Shown piece after piece: positions 35,485 through 47,398 of a DNA stretch of 64,000 nt. The DNA is from Tigriopus japonicus (taxonomy: Eukaryota; Arthropoda; Copepoda; Harpacticoida; Harpacticidae), in the NCBI GenBank assembly GCA_010645155.1, contig JAAGOF010000075.1:96436-160435 (forward strand). Reading direction: 5' to 3'. A program made the translations under genes and the position numbers. The notes under the pieces are model-generated. The model worked only from the letters and a program-made list of their open reading frames with translations, had not been told where the DNA came from and searched no databases. How positions within the stretch are numbered: the stretch's first letter is position 1; every line of letters starts with the position of its first letter.

Positions 35485-36612
35485 GGAGAACTTGTTCAGC
35501 TTAGAGGGTACCTGTGCATCCTTTTGGGAACGGCGAGCAGTTGCGAGCAAAATGAACTAGATGGCGTTGGATATGATTGTACTCTTTCAAATATAGAGCT
35601 CTAGTTCGAACTAGTCTCGATTCCCTTGGATTTGGAGGTGCTCTCAAAAGGCAAGTAAAACCTTTACGATTACTACAACTGATCTCAAAGCCTGGGTTAG
35701 GACAGAGCCCATGAATGCTCTTGAAGACATGCAGTATCAGATACCTTTCATACCTTCTCTGAGTACTGTACAGCCCTAACTTCTGGAGCCTCTCCCAATA
35801 CGAGAGCTCTCTCATTCCTGTGATGTTCCTAGTAAAACATATTTGAACCTGCTCGACGTTCTGCAAACCTGCCGAACTCATTGGAGCCCAAATGGGTGAG
35901 GCATATTCAAGATGCAGTTGAACAATCGACTTGTGCAGAGTTAGCTTCGTAATATTATCTCTGGACTTGAAAGTTCGATAGATCCAGCCACATGTTTGAA
36001 ATGCGTTCCCCACTTTCTACTGAATATGCTCATCAAACTTTCCATCATCTTGGATGACAACTCCTAAATCCCTCATGGACGAGACTTGCTCAATTTCGCA
36101 ACCTCCATTGTCTTTGAGTGGAACATCTAATTTGGACGTCCCATACGCCATTGTGCGGAATTTCATCCCGTTCAATGCCATATTACTCTCGCCAACCCAA
36201 TAGTAGACTTTCTCCAAGTCCTCAGCTAAACATTTTGAGTCCTGACCATTCCTTCAACAAACTAATTTTGTGTCATCAGCGTATGAAGAAATACTGGCTT
36301 TTGTTCTAAACTTCATGAGAGGAGCAATAAAGAGAATAAACAGGAGTGGACCTAAGATTGAACCTTGTGGACACCTGACTTGACATCATACGTGCCACGA
36401 AATGATCCTTCAACCTTGACTATTTGCTTCCTATCACTCATGAAACTATCAATCCAATTCAGGACCTTTCCTTGGATCCCAAACTCTTTGAGATGATCGA
36501 GCAAAAGACCATGATCTACCTTATCAAAGGCCTTGGCAAGGTCAAGATAGATTACATCAACTGACTCGTGACTTTCAAGCCCCTCAATGATCTGCTCGAT
36601 GTGGTCAACTAA
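35485..36612 (-). pseudogene. LINE fragment: RT with intact YADD box, broken frames
   Basis: Minus-strand reading gives the same LINE family as 23685-24648 and 26400-27183. The RT box reads SYADDTKLVC and is followed at once by a stop. Then come LEKVYYWVGESNMALN, RDLGVVIQDDGKFDEHIQ, a stop, and HLEYASPIWAPMSSAG. The 5' end is truncated near 36612; the 3' end diverges near 35500 in the residues after NPRESRLVRT. At least two in-frame stops make it non-functional. Confidence 0.8.
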
Positions 36613-36765
36613 TGGACCGTGTAGAGCTTGTTTACTTTTTTTCTTTCGCTCAATTAGTGCAATTGCCTAACGTTAGATGGCGCAGTACCTTGAGAGGTGG
36701 AAAGTCGAATTGGACTGTGAAATTCTTCCAAGTTTTGGCGTCTATAGCTTTGGAAATGTGTGTGT

Positions 36766-39150
36766 GTTTTTGCGTGAAAACCGAATGCTACTTGTACTTT
36801 GAAATATGGGCTGTAATTTCAACTCTTCTCCTGTTAAGTGTATTGTTCCAAATTTGAATATATTCATGTCAAGTTTTTGCACTCCAACATTGCGCTGCGC
36901 ATTCCTGGACATTTTAGGTCATATGTTTTGTGTTTGGAGATGCATGCTTGAAGCATACTTCATCAATTGACTTCCGCTCGTTTTGAGTCTCTTTAAAGTT
37001 TTCAGGCTTTTAAAACAACGCCATGTTAATGACACCTTCTTTGTAATGGATTTTTAATCCAAATTTTCATTAGAAATGCTTTTAAACGCTTAAAATACCC
37101 TTGAAGTCAAATATGGAAGCATGCTTGCAGCGTGCTTTGGTGCAGACAAAACATATGAGCTTTAATGTTCATTGGGTGAGGGCATTTTGGTCTGTCAGAT
37201 CATTTCTGGGCAAGTTTTGTTGCCCAGACAACTCATAACCAGTGTTGACATAAGGAACATCTGTATGTCCTTATCCAGTACTTGAATTCTTTCATGTGAA
37301 GTTAACCCCTTTAGCAGGACTACAAACTGCCTGCCAAGGAAGTTAAACTTTTTCTTCATGAGGGAATCCAATGATGAACTAATTTAACTCCCTTAGCAGG
37401 ACTTTAACCCCCAGTTAACCCTGGAATTGGTGAAGAGGTTGCGAGAACGTTTTAGTCGATTTCTGTCAAGGAAGTTGATGTTTCCAAATTAACCCTGGTA
37501 TTAACACTAGCAGTAACCTTTTGGGAGACAATTTTTCTTGACGAATTAGCAGGAGCCCTATCATTTGGCGAAAGGTACTGCTATCCCTTCCTGCTATCCC
37601 GACGGGTACTGCTGTTACGGTAAAAAGTCGCATTGAATTCCTGCTATCCCGGTGTTAGTGCACACACGGCAAGTGTCAAAATAAAAAGATTCTCTCAACC
37701 TCGAGGGCATTGGGGGTCGTCAAGGCCAAATTTGACTCTGAATCAATAGAAATGCCTTAAAACGAGTGGAATACGTCAGATGTTACATATTTGAAAACGA
37801 TTCAAACACACAAGGCCTTGATTTACAAAATTACGGACTTCAAAAGTTGCTTAAAATGATGCTCTTGGTTTTTTTCTCAACTGAATATGGTGTGCCTCTT
37901 GTGGTCAACTTTAGAACCACAAAGCACTACAAATCTTGGATCTCGGCTACTGTTTGTCAATGCCCAGTGGTCTCTAAAATTTCAAGAAAGCAATAATGCT
38001 TGTGGCTCAAAAAGAATATTAGAGCAATGGCAAATTATTGTTATTTGACAAGGCAACAAGAACAAGTTCCTCTTTCAGTGTTGTTTAAGAGCAAAACTTG
38101 AACGTTCCCTGTGGGTTCATCTCCAAGACAAACCAAGATCCATGGATAAAGGGTTTCTGCAATTTTAAAAACTACTCAGGCACCTTGTTCATGAGAGTGT
38201 CCAGTGATTTAAGCAAACACAAAATATCCAAGCAGCCATCAAGACTTCCCACATTAGCATTTGAGGTCTCTTTTGCCCATTGACTGATCCAATTTGAAAA
38301 CTGAATATTTTCTTGAAAACACCTTTTTCTCCATGCCAATTGAATATTCTGCAAATCAGACCATCTTGGAAAAGACAAGAAAGTTGTCATATTAAGCAAT
38401 AAAAAGTTTCATAAAAATGTATTTTATGCTTTTGGAATGGGTTAAAACAAGGATACCTTCAACTGGTTAGTTTAAGTTATAGTTATAGGTCTGAGTTTAG
38501 TGAGTTTACTGAGTTTTATAGGTTATGAGTTATAGGTCTCCCTGGTTAAAATTAGTGATGGACCGAAAGCGCTTTCGGCCGAAATTACGGCCGAAATTTC
38601 GGTTTCGGTTATGCCTAACGAAACCGAAAGCAGACAAGCACTACGTAAAATGGAATTTGACAACAAAATCAAAAAAAAATTGGTCCAAAAACCTCTGAAA
38701 TTTAACTTTCCCGATTTTTCAAAATTTGCGACTACCCAACTTCGAACACATGAGCATTCTAATTTTTAAGGCAGATTTTGCATTTGAACAATTTTGTAAT
38801 CAGTTGCTTTCGGTTTCGGTTTCGGTTAAGCCCTCTTTCGGCCGAAACTTTCGGTTTCGGTTATGAGCCCTTTCGGTCCATCACTAGTTAAAATATAAAA
38901 ATTGAAGTCTTGAGTGATCTCTAGACTTGCTTTCAATGGCCTTACTTGGAACCAAAAATGTCGTATCGCTTCCTTGCTCAAGAGTCCTCGCCTCTCCCTA
39001 CAAACACCAGGAATGCGCAGCGCAATCTCGAAGCGCCAAAACTTGACGTCAACTTATTCAAACTTGGAACAATACACTTAACAGGAGAAGAGTTGAAATT
39101 ACAGAGCATATCTTAAAGAACAATTAACATTCGATTTTCACGCAAAAACA
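36766..39150. repeat. pair of inverted arms about 143 bp each, 2.1 kb apart
   Basis: 36766-36908 and 39008-39150 are inverted copies. They share, for example, GTAATTTCAACTCTTCTCCT, TTAAGTGTATTGTTCCAA and TGCGCTGCGCATTCCTGG. They may be the ends of one composite element. The interior (36909-39007) has no gene I can support; it contains the MITE at 38553-38886 and short degenerate CTGCTATCCC repeats near 37575-37655. Confidence 0.6.
38553..38886. mobile_element. MITE family 2, hAT-type
   Basis: The element is 334 bp. The ends TAGTGATGGACCGAAAG are perfect inverted repeats, and a perfect 8-bp target duplication GTTAAAAT flanks it (38545-38552 and 38887-38894). Subterminal TTTCGGCCGAAA and TTTCGGTTTCGG repeats fill both ends. 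No coding capacity. Confidence 0.9.
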
Positions 39151-39168
39151 CTTGCATTTTCAAAGTTG

Positions 39169-39415
39169 TAGAAGGTTATCTTCCGGCACCCACGGTTTTG
39201 GCCAGCCTTGGCCTTTAAAGGCTATTAGGGTCAAACATTATGCTTTCAAAGGTAAGCTGAGATCATGAGCGTCAATTTGGTAGTAAATAGTGCATAGGGA
39301 AAGTTGCCTGAAACAGGTCGAACCCAAGAACCACAGTACAATGGAACCGACGTCTTGGGACCAAAATGGCACATGCGCGTACTCTTTTATTATGGCGCTC
39401 TAGTCCTGACTATCA
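39169..39415. repeat. repeat, inverted partner at 50785-51032
   Basis: This segment is the reverse complement, with scattered differences, of 50785-51032. They share AAAGGTAAG-type and ACAGTACAATGGAACCGACG sequences and AAAATG..ACATGCGCGTACTC. Homology stops at AAGGTTATCTTCC on the outer side. No ends typical of a transposon were identified. Confidence 0.65.
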
Positions 39416-39719
39416 ACGCCAGGCTCATGAACAACATTACTACAGTCATGACCTGCTCTACCAACCCTTTTCGGAATGAGACAAGCTCAGTAAACATCAG
39501 CTGAGCCTATTTGTTTACCCCGTAGCTCGGTCATGGCCTTTGGTTACTCATCACTTTACTAAAATTCTACGATCGGATCTCGTTCTCGATGGTTCGTCGC
39601 GGAGCAACTGCACCCTCGTAATTTTTGATCGAGCGCAGATTCGAAAAGTACAGACGCACCACAAAAGAGCGGCGCAATTCTTCGGGGCATATAATCAACA
39701 ACCTTTTTCTCACTGTGCT

Positions 39720-40600
39720 TACTCTATTGAAAATACATTTGAGAACTGATCTCCAAGCATATTAGCCATAACCTCACTATCATTGACGGTTTTACCGTCG
39801 ACCTCAAAAGGTCCTACAGGATGCTTCATGTTTCTCTTTGTGTTTGCAAAAGAGAAAAAACGCCTTAGGATTCGTCTTTACCTCCTGGATCACTCTACTT
39901 TCCTTCTCTAACTGATCGGAATCAATGGAGGCCCTAATCTTTGATTGGACTACATCCAATTTGCTTTGGAGGCTGGCTACAACAAAAGGATTTGCGAAGT
40001 ATGTCGAAGTCTATTTGAAATCTGACAACTCATTTTGAACAACTTCTTTCTAAAATTTGGAATTCTAGACAATGGCCCACCTTTTGGCGCCGTTTCTGTA
40101 ATAAACAGAGACAAACTAACCTCCTGTAAAATAGAAATCAGCCTATTTATGGCGTCATCTATGGAGGGTTCCTGCCTCAAAATGGAAATCAAAACCAATT
40201 CTTCCAATCTTTCAACAATAAGAGGCCAATGTTCCTCTTTGAACTTGAACCTTGCCAGACCCACCTTTTGTGCAGGTTTTACTCTAGAGCTCGCCGGCTT
40301 TTGAGTTATGGTCGACCCTATCTCAAGAATGTGATGATCTGAAAGACTACATGGGGCAACATGGACATACTGGATCTGATCAGGGTCATTGGAAAAAACT
40401 AAGTCTAAAACACTCTCTGCTCTGGTTGCAACACCAACGTGTTGAGAGAGATTACGCAAGATCGCAAACTCTTCCAATTTTTCGAAAGACAGCGATGCTG
40501 TTTTCGAAATGGGAATGTACACATCCGGACTAACCTCCCACTCAACAATGCTAGCCGGAAAATTGAAGTCGCCAACAACAAAGCTCCAGGATGGCGAGCT
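39720..40600 (-). pseudogene. LINE fragment: APE-type endonuclease end and inter-domain region
   Basis: Minus-strand reading shows VVGDFNFPASIVEW (endonuclease GDFN box), LDLVFSNDPDQI and SLSDHHILEI (the C-terminal SDH box of APE-type endonucleases), then a 100-residue linker and, after a one-base frameshift in a T/A run near 39850, KHPVGPFEVDG ... MLGDQFSNVFSIE before the RT would begin. Both ends are truncated. It probably belongs to the same LINE family as the RT fragments, which it does not overlap; that link is inference. Confidence 0.75.
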
Positions 40601-40724
40601 TACGCGTATGCAACATCCAAGGCAATCCTAACCCCACTTCCAAAATAACTTCACATTACAGATTAAAGTGGATTAGTCTTGTTATAAGGAAGCCCATTTC
40701 AAACCTAAACTGACCTAATTTAAA

Positions 40725-40805
40725 CCTCACCTAACCCAACCCTAAACCAGCCTAAATGCTAACTTAAGTATTTCTAAACCTAACCTAACCTAACCCTATG
40801 CCAAC
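40725..40805. repeat. degenerate CCTAA (telomere-like) repeats
   Basis: Several CCTAA units occur, including three in a row (ACCTAACCTAACCTAACCCT near 40777-40796), among AACCT/TAACTT-rich DNA. CCTAA is the complement of the TTAGG repeat common at arthropod telomeres. The tract is short and imperfect. Confidence 0.45.
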
Positions 40806-40998
40806 CAAAATTCTAACTTAAGTTAACGAAACTTAAAAAGACGTGTGCCGGAGATGTTGAAAAACAGAACTGACGTCGAGTCCCCATGTGCGGCGCGAAG
40901 TCACGTCCTTCGACGTCAGAAGAACAGAGGATGCAACCCGATGCAACCTCACTATCTAGATAATCACGCAACCTCGCAATCCGCCTTCCTAGGTTTAA

Positions 40999-41686
40999 CT
41001 AAAGGCTTTATATACAAAGAATCGCAAAGGTCTGGAATCGAAGGTCTTCTCTGATTAGAGGGTTCCTCGGGACCCAAGTTCTGATTGGTCAAGCAACCCC
41101 TTGCGCCAACGTGACTAAATGCAGCTTGTCTCGGAAGCTTTCAGGCCCAAAAAATCACAAATTCGTGGCTTCTAAATCAAGATTAACATATTGAATGTTT
41201 TACGCGACTAAAAAAGAGAGGCCCCAACAAATTTATGAAGTTTTAGACATGAGATTGTATGAAAAAGTGGAAAGAGTCAACCGCTTTCTTTTTTTGGACA
41301 CCCTGATGATCTCTACTCCACATGAGATTGGGAGGGCAAGGAGAAGACAGGAGATCTCAGTTGCTGAACAAAGGGTGGCACTTTACATGCCATTTCCAAA
41401 TTTGTGTTTCTGGACTTTGTGTGAGGCAAAGAAAAAAAATGCTACAGGATGTTTAAATTTCTTTATGTAGTAACATTCCAATTTGTAACTGCAACATGTA
41501 TCTATTGGATTGAAAGCCATTAAATCGGAATTTTCCTGGGACAAAAGCTTTCAAGACATGCCGCATCCAGTCACGCTGCCGCAAGGTGTTGCTTGACCAA
41601 TCAGAACTTGGGTCCTGAGGAACCCTCTAATCAGAGAAGACCTTCGATTCCAGACCTTTGCGATTCTTTGTATATAAAGCCTTTAG
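40999..41686. mobile_element. foldback element with about 120-150 bp arms
   Basis: The arms at 40999-41117 and 41568-41686 are near-perfect inverted repeats (CTAAAGGCTTTATATACAAA, AATCGAAGGTCTTCTCTGAT, AGTTCTGATTGGTCAAGCAA and complements), with weaker pairing continuing inwards to about 41150 and 41530. The 91-codon frame in the loop (41195-41470) has no recognisable motif. No target duplication seen. Confidence 0.75.
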
Positions 41687-43248
41687 GTTTAACGACCATA
41701 AGTCTTGATTCCCATGGTTGATCGATTGGTGGGTTTGTTAATTGGTTGCATCCTTCAAACATCTTCTGATGCTATTCATGAAAGGTCATTTGGTTTTCGC
41801 TCTCGTAAGTTGCTCTTGTTGTTTTGGACTAAAGCAAGACGACTCTTTTAGTTTGGACAGGAACCTCTCACCACAGGACGCGAACTTCAGCTGACGCGTA
41901 GCCCAATGAGGCCCTTAAAACGGTGCGGCTCTGCAGTGAATTTGAAAGAAATTGCCAAAAACGATAGAAATAGGTGTTGGATAGCAAACATCACTTCAGA
42001 ACATTGTTGCAGCATTAGATAGCACTCCTTTTCCTGACTTTCATTTTCATAATGATGCTTTCTTTTCTCGGGAATTAGTCAAAACAGAGCTCCTTCAGAC
42101 CAATATCTCGCACAAAATTGAGAATAGATCTCGAATAAATGCATATGTAACTTAAATATAGTAATACCAACTTCAGACAACGAGTTCAGTTTTACTTTGA
42201 TCAAGTTTTCATGAATATTGGGCGTCTTTTTAGAAAACTGTGGCCATGTTATTAACAATGAAACTCACAGCCACAGTATCCACACTCTTCCCCATAAAAA
42301 CATCATTTTTACTCAGCATTTTCTCGTCTGAAATCCTTGAAATCCATTAGATGCCAAATATCAACATTTTGATCGGCCAAATCAAGAGGAAGCACGAGAT
42401 TAAACAAATTTTTCATCAACTTATAGTTGAGTTGCTGATGATTCCCTCAGACTGATTATTCATGCAGAACGCAGTGAAGAACAGATCACTCTCATGGAGC
42501 ACTATATTCTTCGCTTTGATGGTGTTGTTAGGTACTTATAACCTGAAACCATTGGTATTTCAGGATCAGTTGAATAGGGTTGATAATGAATGGTGAACGT
42601 GGTTTACCCACAAATGGGGTGCATTTAATTATGTCTAAGAGACAGATACACAAACTAGAATGATGTCTAGACAATTCATTCACTGATTAAGAATGAAACA
42701 TTGAATATTGAGTCCATAACACTCCCTCTATCGTTTGCTCCTTAGGGCCTCGTTGGGCTCTCAAAAACAACAACAAACAGCTGTCTTCGCATCCTCTTCT
42801 GTAGGTATATCCATGGTTTGGACGGCTGGCCGCGTCGGAACGGTAATTCAGGGTCAGAGCGGTAATCATAAAAATCCCAAGCGTGCGTCCTTCGATACCA
42901 ATCATCAAAGCGGCTTAACAGTTTGCTCAAATCAAAACCATGTAATTTTTTTAAAGTAAATTACGTGTTCATTGAGTCAAGTGAGACAAGAGGGATGATT
43001 CAAATTGGTCTACAAATAAAGTTTGAACCCTGATTAGGTCAGGCCCTCCGACATAAATGCGAGGTTTGGTGAAAAGTTGGTTTTTTATTTCACTCTTACC
43101 GGAAGCCTGAGTACTTCTTAACGCATTTTAAAACACGTTGGTACGTCCCAATATTAGTACACCGCATGTAGCCACCAAAAATATCAGAATCACCTCCTTT
43201 TTTAACAGCTTTGAGCTATTTAATTTTCGGTCCACCTGCGCAGCACAA
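41687..43248. other. no gene seen
   Basis: Overlapping short frames on both strands at 42687-42959 conflict; none carries a motif. The last 8 bases (43241-43248) are the target duplication of the next element. Confidence 0.45.
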
Positions 43249-44533
43249 CAGGGCTGCCAGATGGCGGTTTGGCCCGCCAGATTTTGGTGTTTCTGGCGGT
43301 TTGAGGCCTCGTCTGGCGGCGAGATTTTTTATTTGGCGGGACGGAAAAATCTGGCGGTATTCTGGCGGTTTACGTTACAGTCTGGCGTTGGGAAATTTAT
43401 GTTTGGCGGGGAAGAACATTTCGACAAGTTTCTGGCGGTATTTAACTGAAAATCGTGAAATTTGGCGTATTTTCTTTGATTTGTAGGATTAGTAGAAACA
43501 CAGTAGTGTCACACTGTTCTAGCAGAATTCAGCATAACAAAGCTAGAGCTCAAAGTTACAGCATTAGTTACAAAAAATAATGTGACCATTTTTGGCCCAT
43601 CTCTTTCGTTTTCGTCTTTTTTATGTTAACTTTCCTGCAATTTCAGATAAACAACCAAAAGTAGCGCTTATAATAATCATCACTTATACATCCTGATATT
43701 AAAATCTTATAATTAATATAAGAGAGTGCTGGGCTGTTGAAACTAGTATTGGTAAGCTTGAAGATTTTTAGCAAATAGAAGATGCTTTTCAAGCTGAAAA
43801 CGGGTCAAGCAAAATGCGCTAGATTGGAAAAAAATGTGCTGGCACTGTAAAGAAGGTGTGTTGGGATGAAAAAAATAAATACTTGAATGGTAAACAAAGT
43901 GTATTGGAATGGCAAATCAATTTATTGCAGTGACAAACTCAAATGTCAAAGAAACTGAAGAGTTTTTAAGCAAAACAAAAAAAATGTTAAAAAATACAAT
44001 TTTGCGTTTCTGTTGGCTAAAACATGACTAATGAAGGGCAAGAAATGTCAAAAAATCAAACTTTGTAAATATATGGGTAAAAGGCCAAACAAATAATACA
44101 AAAAAAATCCAAATATTTCAACTACTTACAAAAACACACTTTTAGGGTACGAAACCTTTCGAAAGTTTCACACTCATGATTATTAGCTTGAATATGATGG
44201 TGGTTTGCTTTATTTTTTGTCTTATTTGGCCTTACTGATAAACTCAAATTCAAAGTCTCTTTCTTCATCCAAATGAGAGGAAATGTGTGCGAAGAATGTG
44301 TCTTATTAAACTGGATCAACCCGAAGGATGCTTGATAAGTTCAACTCAGCAATCTTTATTGATGAAAGGTTAGTGCATGATATGTCTCCTCTAGAACAAA
44401 TGCATAATGAAGGAACTGGAATCAGGCAAAATTCTGGCGGTTTTTTGAAATAAATCTGGCGGCGAATTTCGATATCTGGCGTTTTTGACAGGGCGATCTG
44501 GCGTTTTTGGTCTCCAATTACCTGGCAGCCCTG
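43249..44533. mobile_element. non-autonomous hAT-type element with TCTGGCG subterminal repeats
   Basis: The element is 1285 bp with ends CAGGGCTGCCAG and complement. A perfect 8-bp duplication CAGCACAA (43241-43248 and 44534-44541) flanks it. Copies of TCTGGCG or TTGGCGG crowd the first 230 bp and the last 110 bp, as transposase-binding subterminal repeats do in hAT elements. The middle is AT-rich and has no transposase. Confidence 0.88.
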
Positions 44534-46609
44534 CAGCACAACTGTATGTCCGAGATCTCACATAGTACTGACGGAGGTTAGTTTGATGATTTTAGTCAAA
44601 TAATGACAAATTACCACAAAAATGGCCTAAGAATTGATGTAGATCTTTATTTCATTGTAAAGGCCATATAGATCTAAAAATTCGACATAAATACATTAAT
44701 GAACAATGTTAACCTTCTACACGTGCTGGCAACAAAACATATTTTCAATTTTTTCCCTTTGCACCCTCAAAAATACATTTTAGTGGCCGTTACTCAAAAC
44801 CTTCAACTAGCTCGGACAAAAAATGTTTGGGTAACGTTGGAACCACTTAATCACCCCGAGTTCAAAAATAGAACTTGGAACTCGGACTTGCGACATCTGA
44901 CTCCATGCCAAACGAGACGGAAGCTTCATGAACCCTTCAACCTTTGGTAATTGGCAGCAATGTTGACATTTAATAGAAAAAGCCCATTGTCAATAGGATT
45001 TTTTTTTCTCCTCTAGTTTCAGGTTACTAAAGAGATGGTTGGAATTTGGCAATACTGAGGCGTTCAAAGAATACCTTTAAAAGGAAACCCCCAATATCCA
45101 ATAAATGATGAATGAATACAGAAGAATGGTTTACACACGTGTGTGTATTTCCGACACACATGGTGTTGAACATGTCATTTCACTTGATCGATGTTTTACA
45201 ATTTGGTCCTTCGCGATCAATCATCCTGAACTACGTAAATGAAGGATTTAGGAGGAAAAAAGTTATGAGCCATCATTAATATCTGTTTGATTATTTCAAC
45301 ATGCATTTAGCCAAGGCAGAGGTCGTTGATTTAGCATAAAGGTTTAGAAAAGTGAAATTCATGTTTTGATTAAATAGTTCCAATGAAATCATCTATTAAA
45401 ATATCCTAAATGATTTACAAGTTTGATCATTCAAACCCGGATGAGGAAAATTGTAATGTCGGACAAACAGGGTCTTTAAATCCATGAAAAACGTTTGAAA
45501 ATTGATTTTTATTAAATTTTCATCTAAACTTTTGTTTTAAATAGTTTCTCTGAGGGGCCTCTATTTTTGACGAGGCCTTGAATTCAACTAACAATGAAAG
45601 GAGGATTCACAGTGAACATACTCCTCGTGAAGTTCTTATCGAGAAGAAAGAAAGGAACTTGATCTCAAAATTGACTTTCCTTCAGATTTCTATTATTTTC
45701 GAAGGTGTTAGAGTTTTTTAAAAAAATATAAGCTTGTTTTCGGAAGATTTATAAACTCAATAATGATGTTGTTGGATAGAAATATTTAAAAAATTCTCGA
45801 TAAAATTGATCGTGTTTGGCACATGTGGTTTGTTTGCCTGGTTTTAAGTGCAAGATCACTTTAAGGATAAAGTCTCTTCCGTCTCCAAAACTTAATTCCA
45901 TGAACCTTTCAATTAACCTTCAATTGAATCCACTTAAGGGATGAATGTGGAAGGCACTGATAAAAAAATACTGGAGATCCTTATGAGGAACGTGTTGACG
46001 GTATATCTCTGGATATCTCGTATATTGCTGGTCAAATTCAAGGACCCGTCGAAAAAGGGGCCACTTGGTTAAAATTTTCCGTGGCCGGTTTTAAGTACTA
46101 GAGACGCCAGAAAATTAGTAACGTTGCTTTCAAGGGTGTTTAAAGCCTGTTAAGAAACTAATGCAACGGCATATTCATCTCCGCTATCCCGAAACCTAGA
46201 CCTAATTAACACCGTGACCCTGCATGCTAAACGCTCCAAGGATCGTTTGCCCCGCCGCCTTTACTCTTCGAGACGAGTGTAAAGCGAAAGGGTGGGGATA
46301 GGTTTCTGAATAGCCGACTATTTTAACTCTATTTTGCATAAAATTATCGCTCTCTTATTTCTTAATTAAGGGGTTCAGTTCCAAGTCTCCGGTTATTTTA
46401 CTAACAAAAATGGATTTGATGGTTATATTTGGTACTATGCGTAATGCATTCCGTTAGAAACTCAAGAATGTTAAAAATACGGAATAAGTGTTAGAAGCAA
46501 TCGGCAAATAAAAGTGGTATTTGAAAGTGTTAAGAAACAAGTTTTTCACATTTCAAAATTTTCTTACATCATGTTAAGTATTTTTTTGTTGGTTGCGAAT
46601 ATTTTTAGT
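44534..46609. other. no gene seen
   Basis: AT-rich DNA with only short frames (for example 44699-44950 plus). No element with recognisable ends was found. Confidence 0.45.
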
Positions 46610-46710
46610 TTTGCTACAAGGAATGTGATTCCCTTTAAACAAAGACAGCATAAATTTTATCTTTTTTGCAATTAATAATGAGGTAAAATTTGGTCTACCA
46701 AATAGTACCC
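46610..46710 (-). repeat. isolated LINE 3' tail
   Basis: Matches the tail of the copy at 26400-26490: GCTACAAGGAATG, GATTCCCT, TAAAATT and TGGTCTACCAA in the same order. It is an extremely 5'-truncated insertion of the LINE family. Confidence 0.55.
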
Positions 46711-47009
46711 AACACCCGCTTGGATGTAGAAGTCAATGGTTTGCGACAAAACATTGATATCGTTAGACACAGATTAGTGACTCAAGGTATATTTTCTGGC
46801 GGCCCAAAATTTCTGCTCAAGTAGACCTTATGGATGAATTTATGATATAAGACTATGTCTCCGTATTCTACATTGTGCAGAAAATTTCGAGACTTTTCTT
46901 CGAATGAACTTTCTTAAGTCCAATTCGCATTCTTCGTTTTGACAATCAATCAAAACCAGAACTTTTCCTGCATATAGCACACTTAGGCCATGAAATGCTC
47001 AAGCCTAGT

Positions 47010-47300
47010 TATTTGGGGGGCCAAACTGGCTAGGGATAGATAAGAACTCGGCTTTGACATTTCATTGTTTAAATTTGCCACGTTAGGGAAAAGCTCTTGT
47101 TTCGATTGATTGTCAAAGCGAAGAATGGGAATAGGGTTCGAGAATTATAAATAAGTTTTAGGGAGGGTTGGTCTGCAATCTGACACATCCCTAGCCATTT
47201 TAGCCCCAGAATCCCCACCTTCGATTTATTCGGGTGGGTTTTTCGGGCGGGTTTTTCGGGTTTTTTGTTTATGGTTTTTTTTTCGGGTTCTTTTGTTTTT
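47010..47300. repeat. inverted pair and CGGG-rich simple DNA
   Basis: CTGGCTAGGGAT near 47025-47037 pairs with ATCCCTAGCCATTTTAGCCC near 47188-47208; a similar GGCTAGGGAT segment occurs near 28720. Next to it, 47228-47290 is T-rich with CGGGTGGGTTTTTCGGGCGG-type repeats. The complement of that pattern recurs at about 50490-50540. Confidence 0.4.
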
Positions 47301-47398
47301 TTTTTCAATATTATTATTCATATTATTAACTCTTCATGCACTCCTCTTCATATTAGACCACATTAACATATCACATCTGAGTTTTCACGATAAACAAC

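Noticed and set aside
42687..42959. Short genes on either strand
   Set aside because: Three overlapping frames on opposite strands, none with motif, start context or homology elsewhere in the window.
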